Origin: Methylomonas sp.
Lineage (GTDB): Bacteria; Pseudomonadota; Gammaproteobacteria; Methylococcales; Methylomonadaceae
Assembly (NCBI GenBank): GCA_026988195.1
Contig: JALSLS010000425.1
Span: 1 to 7,600 of the forward strand
Length of the DNA: 7,600 bases
Direction: 5' to 3'
Position numbers and translations under genes: made by a program
Notes under the pieces: model-generated
Database searches by the model: none
The model's input: the letters and a program-made list of their open reading frames with translations, nothing else
Told to the model about the DNA's origin: nothing
Shown: piece after piece, positions 6,669 to 7,600 of the stretch
How positions within the stretch are numbered: position 1 is the first letter of the stretch
Layout: every line of letters begins with the position of its first letter

Positions 6669-7226
6669 TTAATGCAAAACTTTCTTGATAGATTGATTAA
6701 GCCTTGCAGTAGAAGCAGTATAGTCTGATTGAAAGTCTAGGTGCCAATCTGTTTTTCTAAGACTTTCTAATAGTAAGTTTCGGAGCAAGTGAGTTAAGTT
6801 TTGATCAATAGCAAAACTCACCCCCTGTCCTTTTTCAGGGGTCAGGGAAAGCTTTAAGTGGCCGTCATTTGTATTCGTTGATATATTTGCTAGAAGAATA
6901 GGCTTGTTACCTAAAGGGTGTGTTAACGCACTGTTTTGATAAGGAGAATGGGTGTCAGTATTTTTAATGGCTTCTTGCTGTTGTAGCTTAATCACTTGTT
7001 GACGAACTCGGTTATTATGTTGAATATCAAGACCTGTATTATTATCGTGATAAAAATTTACACTTTTATCCGCGTGTAAAATATTGGTTAAAATAGGGTA
7101 AAGTAAAGAAACAAAACGGCGCGTCAGTACAAAGCTAAACTCTTCTTTATCGGTTGTACTCATCTTTAAAACAAGACGGTCTTCCACGGGGAGAAACTGG
7201 AACTGTATTTGGTGTATTTTGCTCAT
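6669..7226 (-). CDS. Hypothetical protein, possible internal duplication
   Basis: A 185-residue cytoplasmic-looking protein with no signal peptide or membrane helix that I cannot assign to a named family. The N-terminus (IQFQFLPVEDRLVLKMSTTD, then FVLTRRFVSLLYPIL) has alternating beta-strand patterns followed by a helix. After a polar, Gln/Asn-rich linker (residues about 75-107), the C-terminal part repeats the pattern: HLKLSLTPEKGQGVSFAIDQ, then LTHLLRNLLLESL. The EDRL...LTRR style recalls conserved hypothetical proteins seen in other Proteobacteria, but this is memory only. ATG at 7226 is chosen because the conserved-looking region begins there; TTG at 7268 would add 14 lysine- and serine-rich residues across a 9-base A run, and TAG at 7272-7274 blocks longer forms. 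No Shine-Dalgarno precedes either. A possible promoter at 7279-7307 would fit the ATG. It is convergent with the HDOD gene and nothing nearby indicates its role. Confidence 0.75.
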   Translation of the reverse strand: MSKIHQIQFQFLPVEDRLVLKMSTTDKEEFSFVLTRRFVSLLYPILTNILHADKSVNFYHDNNTGLDIQHNNRVRQQVIKLQQQEAIKNTDTHSPYQNSALTHPLGNKPILLANISTNTNDGHLKLSLTPEKGQGVSFAIDQNLTHLLRNLLLESLRKTDWHLDFQSDYTASTARLNQSIKKVLH

Positions 7227-7278
7227 GCTGAATGATAACAGTTTGGTTTTTTTTTGGCTGATTTTCAACAGCTAATTG

Positions 7279-7307
7279 TTTATGATGTTTTTCAATGCCA
7301 GTGCCAA
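7279..7307 (-). promoter_or_regulatory. Possible sigma70-type promoter for the hypothetical gene
   Basis: On the minus strand TTGGCA (7302-7307) is followed after 17 bases by CATAAA (7279-7284). Both are imperfect matches to TTGACA and TATAAT but the spacing is ideal. Transcription would start near 7272, giving a leader of about 45 bases before the ATG at 7226. The -35 element overlaps the hexamer repeats. Confidence 0.3.
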
Positions 7308-7326
7308 CGCCAACGCCAACACCAAC
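7297..7326. repeat. Tandem hexamer array, five GCCAAC-type units
   Basis: Five contiguous six-base units: GCCAGT, three exact GCCAAC copies, then ACCAAC. Hexamers keep reading frame, and on the minus strand one frame reads Val-Gly repeats. Copy number could vary by slippage. The array covers the -35 region of the possible promoter of the hypothetical gene. Confidence 0.8.
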
Positions 7327-7396
7327 GCGAGATGGGGCTTGTAACCCCGTTTTAAACGTTTCAACTAACTCAATACAATTGAAAAACAGCAGCTAT

Positions 7397-7419
7397 CAGG
7401 TTATATTTTTGTTAACCTG
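7397..7419. repeat. Short hairpin, CAGGTTA / TAACCTG
   Basis: A perfect 7-bp inverted repeat with a 9-base AT-rich loop. The flanks carry A5 on both sides, and on the minus strand a T5 run follows ten bases after the stem, so it is only a weak terminator candidate for a gene beyond the right edge. It could also be an operator-like site upstream of the hypothetical gene. Confidence 0.4.
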
Positions 7420-7600
7420 AAAAACAAGTATTATTGCAATGTAGCTTTGAATACTTTGGATAGGGTAACAACCTAGGCAACCAGCAACAAATAACCCACC
7501 CACCTTACTGGCTTTTTTATCCCTGCTCAAACCATCTCAATCGTTACGAAGCACACGGATGTGCAAGTGTCGCTCGAAGCAGGATGCTGGTTGCGACCGT

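Larger units (their letters stand above)
7269..7600. other. Stretch without a convincing gene at the right edge
   Basis: About 330 bases with no standard-start gene. It contains the hexamer array (7297-7326), a GGGG...CCCC hairpin just after it (7334-7348), a 7-bp stem at 7397-7419, and a 10-bp inverted pair, GCAACCAGCA at 7477-7486 and TGCTGGTTGC at 7585-7594. A minus-strand frame without ATG stays open for 81 codons from 7392 to 7150 and enters the hypothetical gene in another frame. The last 60 bases are more GC-rich than the rest and look like the beginning of another repeat or element that continues beyond the window. Confidence 0.5.

Noticed and set aside
7147..7226. Alternative minus-strand frame reading RGRPSCFKDEYNR, resembling the start of small phage terminase or HTH proteins
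   Set aside because: It ends at once at TAA (7147-7149), and the overlapping frame continues for 185 residues with regular protein character, so the resemblance is probably chance.
7301..7326. Hexamer array as part of a CRISPR array
   Set aside because: The units are six bases, contiguous and without spacers.

Overview
The window looks like chromosomal DNA of an AT-rich gammaproteobacterium. The gene content fits an environmental, signalling-rich lineage such as the Methylococcales or Thiotrichales, but this is a judgement from protein style and intergenic repeats, not a proof. No tRNA, rRNA, CRISPR array, transposase or integrase is visible.

Left half (1-4592, minus strand): a signalling cluster read right to left. 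It begins with a membrane hybrid sensor, a signal peptide plus NMT1/THI5-like periplasmic binding domain, one transmembrane segment, PAS, HisKA and HATPase (2406-4592). A stand-alone Rcp1-type receiver (1785-2231), an HDOD protein (905-1777) and a receiver-PAS-GGDEF protein cut by the left edge (1-828) follow. The order suggests that a small periplasmic ligand controls histidine phosphorylation, the receiver passes the signal on, and the output includes cyclic-di-GMP synthesis. The sensor and receiver genes are separated by a 168-bp imperfect palindrome that runs into the 3' end of the kinase gene and supplies its last codons and stop.

Middle (4593-5609, plus strand): a divergent intergenic region, a short coding-like frame that lacks a good start (4709-4873), and a SpoU/TrmH-type RNA 2'-O-methyltransferase that overlaps it and has no ATG start (4863-5396).

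Right half (5610-7600): a second HDOD protein on the plus strand (5610-6485), a paralogue of the first but with its HD metal-site residues lost. A perfect 28-bp inverted repeat (6537-6604) lies between it and a convergent hypothetical gene on the minus strand (6669-7226), whose two ends resemble each other. The last 330 bases hold no convincing gene. They contain tandem hexamers next to a possible promoter, a 9-T run, a small hairpin and the arms of a possible larger palindrome.

The most interesting items are the THI5-like sensor to HDOD/GGDEF relay, the large palindrome merged with the kinase stop codon, the intact-versus-decayed HDOD pair, and the possible two-repeat architecture of the hypothetical protein.
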